Shown piece after piece: positions 33,263 to 43,089 of a DNA stretch of 64,000 bases. Source of the stretch: Paroedura picta (Eukaryota; Chordata; Lepidosauria; Squamata; Gekkonidae); assembly GCF_049243985.1 (NCBI RefSeq), contig NC_135384.1, positions 10,846,501-10,910,500 of the forward strand, read 5' to 3'. A program made the position numbers and the translations under genes. The notes under the pieces were generated by a model. The model was not told the origin of the DNA. It saw only the letters and a program-made list of their open reading frames with translations, and did not search any database. Numbering within the stretch: position 1 is the stretch's first letter; each line of letters opens with the position of its first letter.

Positions 33263-34231
33263 ATGAATCTTGGGCAAGCCAACACCAAGCAGAACCACAC
33301 TGCTGTGCAAGAGTTCATCTTGGTGGGATACCAAGAATACCCTGCCCTCCTCTTCACTGTCTTCCTAGCCACATACACAGCCATCATACTGGGGAATGGT
33401 CTGATCGTGGTGGTGACAACATTGGACCAGGCATTGCACACTCCCATGTACTTCTTCCTACGTAGCCTGTCAGGACTAGAGATCTGTTATACTTCTGTTA
33501 CCCTTCCTAAGATGATGGCCAGTCTGATGTCAGGGGATCATTCCATTTCCCTACCAGCCTGTGCTTCACAGATGTTTTTCCTGCTCTTCCTGGGTGGAAC
33601 TGAGTGCTTCCTGCTGGCAGCCATGGCCTACGACCGCTATCTTGCCATTTGTCTGCCTCTCCACTATATGACAATCATGAGCCATAGAGTGCGTATTGGG
33701 ATGGTGGCAGCCTCGTTCGCCATCAGCCTCCCCATGCAGTTGGTACAAATCGGAATTATCGTCTCCTTGCCCTTCTGTGGATCCAACGAGATTGACCATT
33801 TCTTCTGTGACATCCCACCACTACTCAGCCTGGCCTGTGCTGACATTCACTCCAATGAGCTGGCTGTATACATTGAGAGTGCCACTTTTGTTATAATCCC
33901 ATTTCTCCTCATTTTGGCCTCTTACGTACAAATCGCCAAGGCCATCCTGCGCATGCCGTCCGCCACAGGACGCCAGAAGACCTTTTCCACCTGCTCATCC
34001 CACCTGACTGTGGTCATCCTCTTTTACGGCTCTGCAGCCATTGTCTACCTGCGTCCCAAGACCCCAGAATCTGTGAAGGTTAACAAACTTCTCTCCCTGC
34101 TTTATACAATCATCATTCCCCTCTGCAACCCTCTTATTTATACCCTGAGAAACCGAGAAGTAAAGACAGCCTTTAGAAGACTATTAGGAATGAAAAAATC
34201 TTTGGAAGTGCAGACAAGGATAAATGGCTGA
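33263..34231 (+). CDS. OR-5: olfactory receptor, class II, OR10-like
   Basis: This is an intact 322-aa odorant receptor. The ORF is open from 33191, but the ATG at 33263 is chosen because it abuts the acceptor ccttcacag and matches the paralogues. The landmarks are sequon NHT, LGN, TPMYFFL, MAYDRYLAIC, KTFSTCSSHL and NPLIYTLRN. The sequence is a mosaic: around 33545-33590 (CASQMFFLLFLG) the DNA follows OR-3, then from about 33593 it follows OR-1/OR-2. MQLVQIGIIVSLPFCG is the same as OR-1 down to the DNA. The long C-terminal tail (KSLEVQTRING) is of the OR-1 type. Confidence 0.93.
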   Translation: MNLGQANTKQNHTAVQEFILVGYQEYPALLFTVFLATYTAIILGNGLIVVVTTLDQALHTPMYFFLRSLSGLEICYTSVTLPKMMASLMSGDHSISLPACASQMFFLLFLGGTECFLLAAMAYDRYLAICLPLHYMTIMSHRVRIGMVAASFAISLPMQLVQIGIIVSLPFCGSNEIDHFFCDIPPLLSLACADIHSNELAVYIESATFVIIPFLLILASYVQIAKAILRMPSATGRQKTFSTCSSHLTVVILFYGSAAIVYLRPKTPESVKVNKLLSLLYTIIIPLCNPLIYTLRNREVKTAFRRLLGMKKSLEVQTRING

Positions 34232-34344
34232 GTCCCCCTTTTGAATTTCAAGGCCACCTGCCTTTAAAAACTTCCTCTTTCCCAAAAGCTGGCATGGTGA
34301 TCTAGTGACGGAGTGGGGTTTACCATCAAGTTCCAACATCATTC

Positions 34345-34535
34345 ACATGGTCACCTCATTGATGCCAAGATACTGCCTTATACATATCTAACCATTGGTC
34401 CTTGTTTTCTAGTCTTGCATGCAGGGGCTCTCTGGGGTCTCAAGTTGAGGTTTTACAGGGCACCTGGTATTGGTTCCTATCAACTAGGGATACTGGGGAT
34501 TGAACCTGGGACTTTCTGCAGGCCAAGCAAGCTAT
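34345..34535 (-). repeat. tRNA-Ala-like SINE, copy 3
   Basis: The plus strand has gggattgaacctgggacttt and ctgcaggccaagcaagctat, the complement of the tRNA-like head. The 5' side (gatactgccttatacatatc) is the complement of the tail. Confidence 0.6.
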
Positions 34536-35019
34536 TCTTTCTGTCCTTTTAGTCTTGCAGGCATTAAGGTGGCTGGAGGGGGGGGTGTCTTTTTTACATT
34601 TCCTTTAAAAATTAGGAAGCTTTTAACAATCCGTGGATGTTTTAATTTATTGTTGTATACCGTTCTGTGGAGACGGGCAGTCTGTAAGTCAAATAATAAA
34701 CAAAATAAAGCTAAAACTCATCGAAACTCATGCTGGAATCAGTTTTGTTCATCTGTCAGATACCACTTGCCTTCCTTGATATAGACCCATGGCTACCTTG
34801 CCAGAAACAAGGTGACATTTCTGTAGGACATTTTTGTATTGTACTAGTATCGTTTTCTAAGCTGAAACGAGGAACAAAAAACCTTGGGGCATGTTTAATA
34901 TAATCATGGACGTAAGCCCTACAACAAGAAGCGAGGAAGAAGAGATATGCATTTGGTTAGTTAGGGGAGTGTGCGTGGCCAGCCCTTGGGGGTCACGGGG
35001 CTTTCATTGTCACAGTAGC
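34536..35019. other. OR-5 3' flank, nothing identified
   Basis: AT-rich noncoding sequence with a poly-G run near 34577. The phrase ccttgatatagacccatggc has a counterpart near 9340, so part is duplicated. No gene was seen. Confidence 0.4.
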
Positions 35020-35182
35020 ACAGCATGAGGCTCATGAGGCTCAGCCTCGGCTTTGCATGGCAAAAGTCCCAGGTTCAATCCCTGGCATCTGCAGTTAAAG
35101 GGACAGACAGGAGATGAAAGAATTCTGCCCAAGACTCTGGGCCACTTTCCAGTCTGAAATTGAATAGACAATACAGACCTTG
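35020..35182 (+). repeat. tRNA-Ala-like SINE, copy 4
   Basis: The head is degraded (ctcagcctcggctttgcatg), the B box clear (aggttcaatccctggc), and the body holds agactctgggccactttcca and aatacagaccttgat. Confidence 0.6.
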
Positions 35183-35184
35183 AT

Positions 35185-35665
35185 AATGATATCTTTATTT
35201 TTATAACCCGCTTTTCCCAGCTGGCTCAGAGAAAATATCAATGTAATTAATTTACATGAATAAAACAGTTATGATCTTTAAAATACATTATCTGTTCCAC
35301 ATAATATATTTCTGGTAAGGCCTTGGAGGAGGAGCATGTCTCATGGCTTAAGTGCCACTCACCCTTTAACACCCACTCCGGGTGGCTGTCCCACCCCTGA
35401 GTGCCTCTTCCTCCAACCAGCTTGCTCTTCTGCCCAACGGCCAGCCAATCACCTTTCGTCCCCCACCCCTCCTCCTTCCACTTCCCTCTGAGGCTCAGAG
35501 GCTGCAGACCCCTGCTGTGTGAGAGCTGCCCCTGCTGGTGAGTTCCCTCCCTGGGGGCCTTTCCAGGTCCTGAGGGGAGGGAGAGGCCATCCACGGAGTT
35601 CTTCCACCCCACCCCTCCCCAATCTAGCACCTGTTGTATTCCTGAACGCAATGGGCTTGGTCCCT
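35185..35665. repeat. Unclassified 0.5-kb dispersed repeat, copy 1
   Basis: It shares order and wording with 57845-58330: gtctcatggcttaagtgcca, cttccactccctctgaggct-type blocks, gggggcctttccaggtc and tgtattcctgaa. It is CT-rich on the plus strand. Both copies are in the same orientation. I cannot name the family. Confidence 0.6.
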
Positions 35666-35774
35666 AGTTAAAATATATTTCAGTGACGTCAAAAGCCAGC
35701 AATATCCTAGGGCTGGTCATGCTCCTGATCCTTTTTCCTCCCCATTTGGATTTCTTTTGTTTTAAAGTACCTCT

Positions 35775-36005
35775 TTCTCCGTTCTTTATCCAAATGAGCC
35801 CATTTTTTCCCACTGGGACCTACCGATGCCAGAGCTAACCTTGAAGAAACCACAGAGGTAGCTAAGCATGCCCTTTAGTGGCTGAGTCAGCAAGCAGCTG
35901 ACTCCTGAACCGTCTTTGCAACACAGGACCAGGGAACCCACAGCTTTGCAGAAGAAAGGATGAGTTCTTCCTGCAAGAGGAATACTGGGTGACTGTCCAA
36001 AGAAG
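35775..36005 (+). promoter_or_regulatory. OR-6 leader block: candidate promoter and 5' noncoding exon (diverged)
   Basis: It contains an O/E-like TCCCACTGGGA (35808-35818), a drifted TATA position (gaagaaagga, 35951-35960), and a leader ending at 36005 with donor GTAGAG. The homeodomain ATTA seen in OR-2, OR-3 and OR-5 reads GTTC here. The acceptor at 38565 implies an intron of about 2.6 kb. The divergence fits OR-6 being the oldest split in the array. Confidence 0.45.
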
Positions 36006-36251
36006 GTAGAGTTCTTTCTTTCCTAAAGCAGCAAACTTGGTTTAGCTTGGACCTCCTCTATACATCTGTCTCATAATATACAGTCTTATACTGCTGTTAA
36101 TAACTCCTCATTGCTCTGCCAGGTTTCTAATGAGATTCCCAGTGATGAGCCAGGCTGTAATGTTTATTCCAGGAATACCTGAGAGCAAATCTGATTTAGC
36201 CCTAATGTTCACATGCTGGTCTTTCACTAGTCATACACTAGTAGTTCACCA

Positions 36252-36514
36252 ACTTTGTGGAGTGGTTAGGAGTGCGGATTTCTAATCTGGCGAGCCGGGT
36301 TTGATTCTGCACTCTCCACATGCAGCCAGCTGAGTGACCTTGGGCTTTCCACAGCATTGATAAAGCTGTTCAGACCTAGCAGTGATATCAGGGATCTCTC
36401 AGCCTCACCTCCCTCACAGGATGTCTGTTGTGGGGAGAGGAAAGGGAAGGCGAGTGTAAGCCACTTTGAGACTCCTTCTGACAGAGAAAAGCAGCATATA
36501 AGCACCAACTCTTC
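36252..36514 (+). repeat. tRNA-derived squamate SINE
   Basis: The 5' end is slightly truncated (ttgtggagtggttaggagtg). It has B box ggtttgattctgc and tail caccaactcttctttt. It sits in the OR-6 leader intron. Confidence 0.7.
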
Positions 36515-37990
36515 TTTTGTTTCACAAGGTTGTTGTAAGGGTCATTTAAATGGGGGGAAATACACATGGCTTCTTGGACAGAGGGTGGAATAGGAATATG
36601 CATGTAGGGGAAAATGAAGATTTTGAGTTTTAAACCCAGGTGTATACCATTAAAAAAGCATATGGGGTGATCTTTGAAGGAATTTTTCACTGCTGGTTAT
36701 CTGATTTCATTTCATCTGTCCTATAAACAGATGTTATTGAATTCGGTGCATAATCTATGAAGAAGATCTCCTGTATCAGCCCCATTGCAACGGGTAAAGA
36801 AAAGAGCAGTTGGGACTAAGCCCTATGGAAGTCAATAGTTTACTCCGGAATAAGCACACATAAAAAACAGGATCTGTGACAATTATCTATCTTATATTGT
36901 CAAGGTGAGTGCAAATCCATCTGATCCCAGTTTCTCTTCTTTTAATTCTGTGCAAGCTTTTTATGCAGCTCTCAGTATTAGATGCCTCCGTCTATCTTGA
37001 AAGGGAGTTAGTTCAATGGCAAGTCCGTTTTGTTTATTTTTTAACTCCACCGTTTTATAAAAAGGTCCCCTACCATAGACTTCAGATGTAGTTCAGCTGT
37101 GAGAAAGCCCACCTTCTGCTACAGGGGAACAGAATTTAATCTGACAGAATGGACTTCCCTGGCAGCAGGATTGGCCTCATGGTCAAATGCTGCCAGGGAC
37201 TCCTTAGCTTCCAAAGATTCCGGTCAACAACATAATTTTTGTTAAATGAAAACGTGAAAATGTCATGGGAGAAGAGAGTTAGGAAGCCTGGCAATGCTAC
37301 TATCATGGATTTTGAGAGAAAAATTCCATTCTGGTCTACTTGGCAGTAAGCCCCATTTTATTCAATGATGCTTACGCCTAGGCATGTATTCTTAAGGTTT
37401 CTGCCGGTGCTCCAGTTTCTGCATTTCTTACACCAATCCTGCTAACACATATACAGTGTATGGGGTTCACTGAGACTTACTCACCGCTAAATGTGCTTAA
37501 GATTGTTCTCAAGGGGAGCAGATCCACACAGAAATAAGTCCCATTTTACTCAGTTGGGTCTTAGTCTCAGGGAAAGGATTAGCCATCTGCATAAAAATCA
37601 GCACATGTTCTACCTGGATTAGAAGTGACGGTTCTGCAGGAAAGCTCCTTTCTTAAATTGTCAGTGGAAGATTGAGAGGAGGACTCGGAACCCCACCAGC
37701 CCTTTTGTCCTTTCTGAGCCTCTAGGACAGGCTATGCAGGGATCCCCAGCTCTTTCACAATAAACAGTGTTTACTGGGAAAGTATTTCCATTTGAGAAAA
37801 ATTCGAGGTTCTCAATATTCTAGAATAGGGGTCAGTTACAACAATGGGTGCAAGCTTTCCCATGTAAGCTGTCTTACATGCCCCCTTTCTCCCTTTCCCT
37901 ATTAAATGCCTCAGCACTCTGCTTCGGTGAGTTCTGTGAGTTCTGATTTGGAGATCTCTGCAAATTATCTTTCTGAGTGATGGCTGTGCT
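36515..37990. other. Putative OR-6 leader intron, no gene seen
   Basis: The first 250 bp align with other post-leader blocks. Short phrases such as aagtcccattttactcagtt (37530s) and taagccccattttattcaat (37350s) look like pieces of one dispersed repeat. No coding signal was seen. Confidence 0.35.
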
Positions 37991-37992
37991 CA

Positions 37993-38190
37993 CGGTTAAG
38001 AGGGGTGGTCTCTGATCTGGAGAGCCCAGTTTGATTCCCCACACATGCAGGCAGCTGGGCAACCTCGGGCTAGTCACAGTCCTGTCAGAGCTCTCTCAGC
38101 CCCACCTCCCTCACAGGGTGTCTGTTGTGGGGAGAGGAAGGGAAGGCGATTCGAAGCAGCTTTGAGACTCCTTTGGGTAGTGAATTGGGG
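37993..38190 (+). repeat. tRNA-derived SINE, truncated at both ends
   Basis: It keeps ggtctctgatctggagagcc, a B box ttgattccc and the body cagggtgtctgttgtgggga, but lacks both the start of the head and the TTC tail. Confidence 0.6.
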
Positions 38191-38565
38191 GGTGTAAAAA
38201 TACTTGTCATACTGTACATTGAGAAATTAATCAATCTACAAGCCAGATGTGAATTAGAAGATTATTTAGAAGATTTACCACAATCAAATGTTTGAGAACA
38301 CTTGTATTATAATTCGTTATACCTTACTGTTTTGTTAGACCCAGCAAGCTCTTTTGTCCATTTTAGCCCAATTCTACCCCTTGCCAAAGACCCCATCCCA
38401 CGTGGCTCTTAACTCTTCAGGTCATTTGATTCCCAGCACAGCCTTTTGGGTGATCACCCAGGACCCTGCCCTGAATTTTACCAGCAGAAATATTAGTTGA
38501 ATGCAACCCATTCTCTGGGAATGGAAACCATGCCTCAGACTCACATGCCTTTTGTACTTCTACAG

Positions 38566-39531
38566 ATGGACCATGAGCGGTTCAAGCACTGGGAGAACCA
38601 TACCACAGTGGATGAGTTCATTCTGTTGGGATACAATGAATACCCCATCCTTCTGTTTATCGCCTTTCTGGTCACATATCTGGCTATTCTACTGGGCAAC
38701 GGTCTGATTGTGGTGGTGACAACTCTGGACCCTGCCTTGCATACCCCCATGTACTTCTTCCTGCGGAACCTGTCAGGGCTGGAGATGTGTTACACTTCCG
38801 TGACTCTTCCCAAGATGATGGTCAACCTAGTCTCTGGAGACCGTTCCATTTCCCTGCCTGCCTGCGCGACACAAATGTTCTTCATGCTCTTTCTCGGCGG
38901 AACGGAATGTTTCCTGCTGGCAGTCATGGCCTACGATCGCTATCTTGCCATTTGCCTGCCTCTCCGCTACATGACCATCATAAGCTCCGGGGTGCGGGTG
39001 GGGATGGTGGTCACTTCCTTTGCCCTCAGCCTCCCTATGCAGCTGTTGCAAATTGGGCTCATCTTCTCCTTGCCTTTCTGTGGCTCGAACGAGATTGATC
39101 ACTTCTTCTGTGACATCCCACAAGTCCTTCGGTTGGCGTGTGCCGACCTGTATGCCAACAAGCTGGCGGTGTATATTGAGAACGTTTTCTTTGTAGTAGT
39201 CCCCTTTCTGCTCATTGTGACCTCCTACGTTCACATTGCCAGAGCAATACAGCGGATGCCCTCGGCCACTGGTCGCCAAAAGACCTTCTCCACTTGTTCA
39301 TCCCACCTCACCGTGGTGAGTCTCTTCTATGGCTCCGGGATGCTTGTTTACCTATGCCCGCAGACCAGTGATTATGTCAAGTTCACCAAATTGTTCTCCT
39401 TGCTCTACACAGTTGTCGTCCCTCTTTGCAATCCTCTCATCTACACTCTGAGGAACAGGGAGGTGAAGGCTGCCTTTGGTAAACTCTTTTGCAAAAAACA
39501 GTCTATGGAAGTAGGCGCCGGGGTTGGCTAA
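38566..39531 (+). CDS. OR-6: olfactory receptor, class II, divergent member of the array
   Basis: This is an intact 321-aa odorant receptor. The ORF is open from 38497, but the ATG at 38566 abuts the acceptor cttctacag as in the other copies. The landmarks are sequon NHT, LGN, TPMYFFL, MAYDRYLAIC (preceded by FLLAV), KTFSTCSSHL and NPLIYTLRN. It differs widely from OR-1 to OR-5: N-terminus MDHERFKHWENHT, ECL2/TM5 QVLRLACADLYANKLAVYIE, and ECL3 LCPQTSDYVKFTKLF in place of LRPKTPESVKVNKLL. A patch at 38784-38865 is nearly the same as OR-2 at DNA level. It ends the OR array. Confidence 0.93.
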   Translation: MDHERFKHWENHTTVDEFILLGYNEYPILLFIAFLVTYLAILLGNGLIVVVTTLDPALHTPMYFFLRNLSGLEMCYTSVTLPKMMVNLVSGDRSISLPACATQMFFMLFLGGTECFLLAVMAYDRYLAICLPLRYMTIISSGVRVGMVVTSFALSLPMQLLQIGLIFSLPFCGSNEIDHFFCDIPQVLRLACADLYANKLAVYIENVFFVVVPFLLIVTSYVHIARAIQRMPSATGRQKTFSTCSSHLTVVSLFYGSGMLVYLCPQTSDYVKFTKLFSLLYTVVVPLCNPLIYTLRNREVKAAFGKLFCKKQSMEVGAGVG

Positions 39532-39835
39532 GGACATCAAGCCATTTTCAACCATGTTTCAACTTGCTAAATAGCCTTCCCCCCCCCCCCTCCAAAGTAT
39601 TTTTTTTTAGCTTTTTGAGATCCTAGCACTATGTTGGCAAGTGAACAGGTTTACAATTGGGGCAGTGCTAGAGCAGATGATATGAGTCCCCCTTGATATC
39701 TTGGTGCAGTTTGGTCAGAGCATCATGATGTAGATCGAGCAAAGAGGCTGCTAAGAGATGAGCCTCCCCCCCCCCAGGTGACAACTCAGCTGGCTAAGTT
39801 TTGTGCCCCCACCATAAAAATCCAATGCTCTAAAG

Positions 39836-39906
39836 CAGGGGTAGTCAACCTGTGGTCATCCAGATGTTCATGGACTTCAATTCCCATGAGCCCCTGCCAG
39901 CAAATG
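39836..39906. mobile_element. Half of a palindromic hAT-type MITE
   Basis: Only the left arm and loop remain (caggggtagtcaacctgtgg through cccctgccagcaaatgct). Yet ctctaaag flanks both sides (39828-39835 and 39907-39914), so the original 8-bp target duplication survived. The right arm was lost by an internal deletion between the loop and the right terminus. Confidence 0.7.
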
Positions 39907-40050
39907 CTCTAAAGTAGAATAATTTCAAGCTCTATTTTATGATCTGTTTTAAACTGCATTATATCACATGACCATATTCTTTGGGTCTTTTATGTATTAA
40001 CTTCATACAACTTGGTCTGAATGATTGTAATAAAGTCTGAACTGAACTGG
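39907..40050 (+). repeat. LINE 3' end of the type seen at 25691-26190
   Basis: The phrases attgtaataaagtctgaact and gaactg at the end repeat the AATAAAG...TGAACT-type terminus. It may provide a poly(A) signal downstream of OR-6. Confidence 0.4.
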
Positions 40051-40264
40051 TGCAGTTTGGTCTCCCTCCAGGCTGCCCTCATAAGGCCCTTCCTGTTTAT
40101 GGAAGGTTATGTTTTTGCCATCGGCCGGTTTTGCTGTAATTGTAGCTAATTGAGGTTTTAATGGGTATTTTATTGGGTTTTATTGTCTGGGTTGTTCGTT
40201 GTGACCCTCTGTGAGCTGGTTTTCGAGAGCAGCGGGCTATAAATTCAATAAATAAACAAACATA
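40051..40264 (+). repeat. L2-like LINE 3' terminus
   Basis: It contains ttttaatgggtattttattg, tgaccctctgtgagctggtt and gggctataaattcaataaat, the usual end of an L2-like LINE with an ATAAA-rich tail. Confidence 0.5.
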
Positions 40265-40883
40265 GAAATGCTGACAAGAGCATTAAGTGTTGGAACTATG
40301 TGGGGCTAGAATCTTTGTTTTTTAAAAAAAACTTAGAAATAGCACTGTAATGCAATCACACCTTTTATTTAAGTGCGGATTTTTTGGAAGGGAGGGAGGG
40401 GGAGGGAGGATGGTGATGAGAAAAGGAGCATTCCCAAATTACTAAAAAACACATGCGTGGGGGGATAACCCAATTGCATGTATTTCCATATTGGGCAGCC
40501 CTGAATTAGACCCTGAAAAGATGGTTTTCTGGAGATTCCATTGCTGCTGAGCAAATGAGGGGACAATTTCGGAATGCATCAAAAGAAGCAAATTTTAGTG
40601 TAGAAACGGACCCAAAAAGTTGATCCTTTATAAATGCAAATCCAAACAATATCACTAGTGCAAAAACAGTTCCTGTGGTCACATGCATTCCTTTTTTAAA
40701 ATAACTTTTTTATTTTTGTTTTTTGTGAATTGTACAAATAAGATATATCTGTTATTTCCTTGAATTACAGATTTTGAGATACCACTCCCCATTATAATAT
40801 TATTGTCCAGATATATTTCTTCCTGATCTTATTACAAGGGGATTTTTCCAGGTCTAATCCTCTCTGATCTGGAGGCAGATATT
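40265..40883. other. Intergenic stretch between OR-6 and V2R-A
   Basis: AT-rich noncoding sequence with short A, T and G runs. No gene or named repeat was recognised. Confidence 0.35.
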
Positions 40884-41255
40884 CATAGAATCATAGAGTT
40901 GGAAGGGGCCATACAGGCCATCTAGTCCAACCCCCTGCTCAACGTAGGATCAGCCCAAAGCATCCTAAAGCATCCAAGAAAACTGTGTATCCAACCTTTG
41001 CTTGAAGATTGCCAGTGAGGGGGAGCTCACCACCTCCTTAGGCAGCCTATTCCACTGCTGAACTACTCTGACTGTGAATTTTTTTATCCTGATATCTAGC
41101 CTATATTGTTGTACTTGTAGTTTAAACCCATTACTGCGTGTCCTCTCCTCTGCAGCCAATGGGAACAGCATCCTGCCCTCCTCCAAGTGACAACAATTCA
41201 AATACTTAAAGAGGGCTATCATGTCCCCTCTCAACCTCCTTTTCTCCATATTGAT
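40884..41255 (-). repeat. CR1 LINE 3' end, copy 2
   Basis: The plus strand starts atagaatcatagagttggaa and keeps ccatctagtccaaccccctg, gcagcctattccactgctga, ttactgcgtgtcctctcctc and tgtcccctctcaacctcctt. It is a longer copy than that at 5448. Confidence 0.75.
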
Positions 41256-41429
41256 CTTTGGGGAAGATGGCTATTCCACACTATGCTAGAATGTTCCTGT
41301 CACATTCACCTACTCATTCAGAGTACAGCATCAGCACACAAGTCCCATTTTAGCCAACTGTGTGCTAGTTTGTTCATGCATGTTCCACAGGAAAAAGGAA
41401 ACAGCTTTGATGGGATTGCATGGGAATTT

Positions 41430-41762
41430 TATTTTTCATTCATTCATTCATTCATTTTTCACATTTATATACTGCCCTCCCCGAAGGCTCAGGGCAGTTT
41501 ACATAAAACTGAGAACTGCACAAGAAACCATACATATAAATAACTATAGCATTAGTATTATATAACATTAATAACAGGGTAACAGTATAACATTAAACAA
41601 TAATAATACAAACGGGTCCAGAGTCTTGATGGACTTCTGGGGGAGGAGGGGGCAGGGGCCCTGCAGAAGTTGTTGATTGTGCCTGGCCTCAGCCAAAATG
41701 CCTGGCGGAAGAGCTCCCTTTTGCAGGCCCTGTGGAACTGCTTTAGTTCCGTCAGAATAAAC
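41430..41762 (-). repeat. L2-like LINE 3' region
   Basis: The plus strand begins with attcattcattcattc and tatactgccctccccgaagg, then ctcagggcagtttacataaa, the complement of the LINE 3' terminus. Further right, gcggaagagctcccttttgc and aggccctgtggaactgcttt are the complement of the C-terminal coding/3' region (compare 46895-46940). Confidence 0.6.
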
Positions 41763-41792
41763 TTTCCAGCTGTTTCACTTCACCAAAGATCT

Positions 41793-41945
41793 CCGCGGAA
41801 GCCAACCCACTCGGGAGTGATTATCTCCAACGTCATTTGTCCAAATTAATGCTTTTCTTTTTCACTTCCCAATGGGCTTTCAGAGGCTATGAACTCGGCC
41901 AACAAGAGCCATACCTGAGAGATGCTATAAAAACCCAGTATAATG
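41793..41945 (+). promoter_or_regulatory. V2R-A candidate promoter block
   Basis: This block aligns with 52507-52665 upstream of V2R-B. Shared wording includes gccaacccactcgggagtga (one gap from V2R-B), gattatctcca, caaattaatgctttt and gatgctataaaaacccagta. TATAAAAA lies at 41926-41933, about 0.94 kb before the ATG. A leader intron or long 5' UTR is therefore implied. The conservation stands out from otherwise unalignable flanks. Confidence 0.5.
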
Positions 41946-42868
41946 ATGAACGCAATGGAAGGGTAGGGAGAGATCTGTCAATCTTTGTTCTTCTTACATT
42001 TATACTTTGTCATTTCTCTTTATATTTTAGGGTGTTTTCCCTCAAGCTAGATGACCTGTGAATAACTCTGTTCCTTTTCTCTTCCATTTCCAAGATTGTT
42101 AGAGTTGCCTAGGTGTTCTAGTGAAAAATATTTTACTTTATAAGGGGGTGCATGTGCAAAATGCCATCATTTCCAGTTTATGGCAGCCCTGTGAATTAAT
42201 GACCCCCACAATGTCCTGTCATTGACAACCTGGCTCAGCTCTTACAAACAGAGTGCCCTGACTTCCTTGACTTGAGTCAATTAATCTCTTGTTGGGTTTT
42301 CCTCTTTTCTTTTTTCTTCAACTTTTCCTAGTCTTGTTGCCTGATTCAGTGACTCTTATCTTCTTATAATCATCTGAACTTTATAAGGTACAGTGGCCTA
42401 ATATAGTCACATACGCAGACTGCCTTATTGAAAGGCATTTCTCAATGGCAAGAATCCTGCATCCTCCACTGTGTGAATTCCCATTTTAAAAACAGTATTA
42501 TTGCATATTTCCATCCTTTCTTTTGCACACACAGCTGCCGGCACCATTGACTGCACAGCTGTGATTTATGATTTCATGTCTTTAATGATTATATAGGGCT
42601 GTAGCAACAACCCTTTCCTTCTGAGAGGTGAAAGCGAGGACATGGGAGCAAAACACTGTCCTGAGACAGTGAGCAATGAGATGTAACAAAATAAGCCATT
42701 CTTACTATGAAGCAAGGCACAGAGAGAGATCTCTTTGTAAACTGAGCTTTGAATGAGCGTCGCTGGGTGATTCGTCCATCAAGGAAGGTGGTTTCCAAAC
42801 TTCTGTTAGATAATGAAGTAGGAGGAAACATGGGAGTCTGGATCTGGAAGGAAAGTCTGGCCACCAAG
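41946..42868. other. V2R-A 5' flank / untranslated region
   Basis: No other gene was seen. The reading frame of exon 1 is open back to 42749, with an alternative ATG at 42830. Confidence 0.4.
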
Positions 42869-43089
42869 ATGGTGCTGATAGCAGTGCTGATTCTAGTTCT
42901 GTTGTGTCAATCTGTGTCCAGTGCACATTCTATTAACTGCACCATCTATGACGACCCCCTTCCTATTTTCCATGAATTTTATCAGCCCGGAGACTTGGTG
43001 ATTGGTGAGATTGTCAGTCACATCTTCTTGCTCCACGATTCTCCTTCTTTCAGAGAACTACCCACAGAGAAGCTGATTGATGAACGATT
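42869..43089 (+). CDS. V2R-A exon 1
   Basis: It holds the signal peptide [18 protein letters not shown] and the first strand of the ligand domain ([20 protein letters not shown]). The ATG has a good context (CCAAGATGG). An upstream in-frame ATG at 42830 would add 13 residues ahead of the hydrophobic run and is less likely. The donor is GTAAGG at 43090, phase 2. Confidence 0.88.

Noticed and set aside
38827-39279. 150-codon antisense ORF inside OR-6
   Set aside because: It is a reading-frame shadow of the OR coding sequence, as are the recurring 60-77 codon antisense ORFs in the other ORs.
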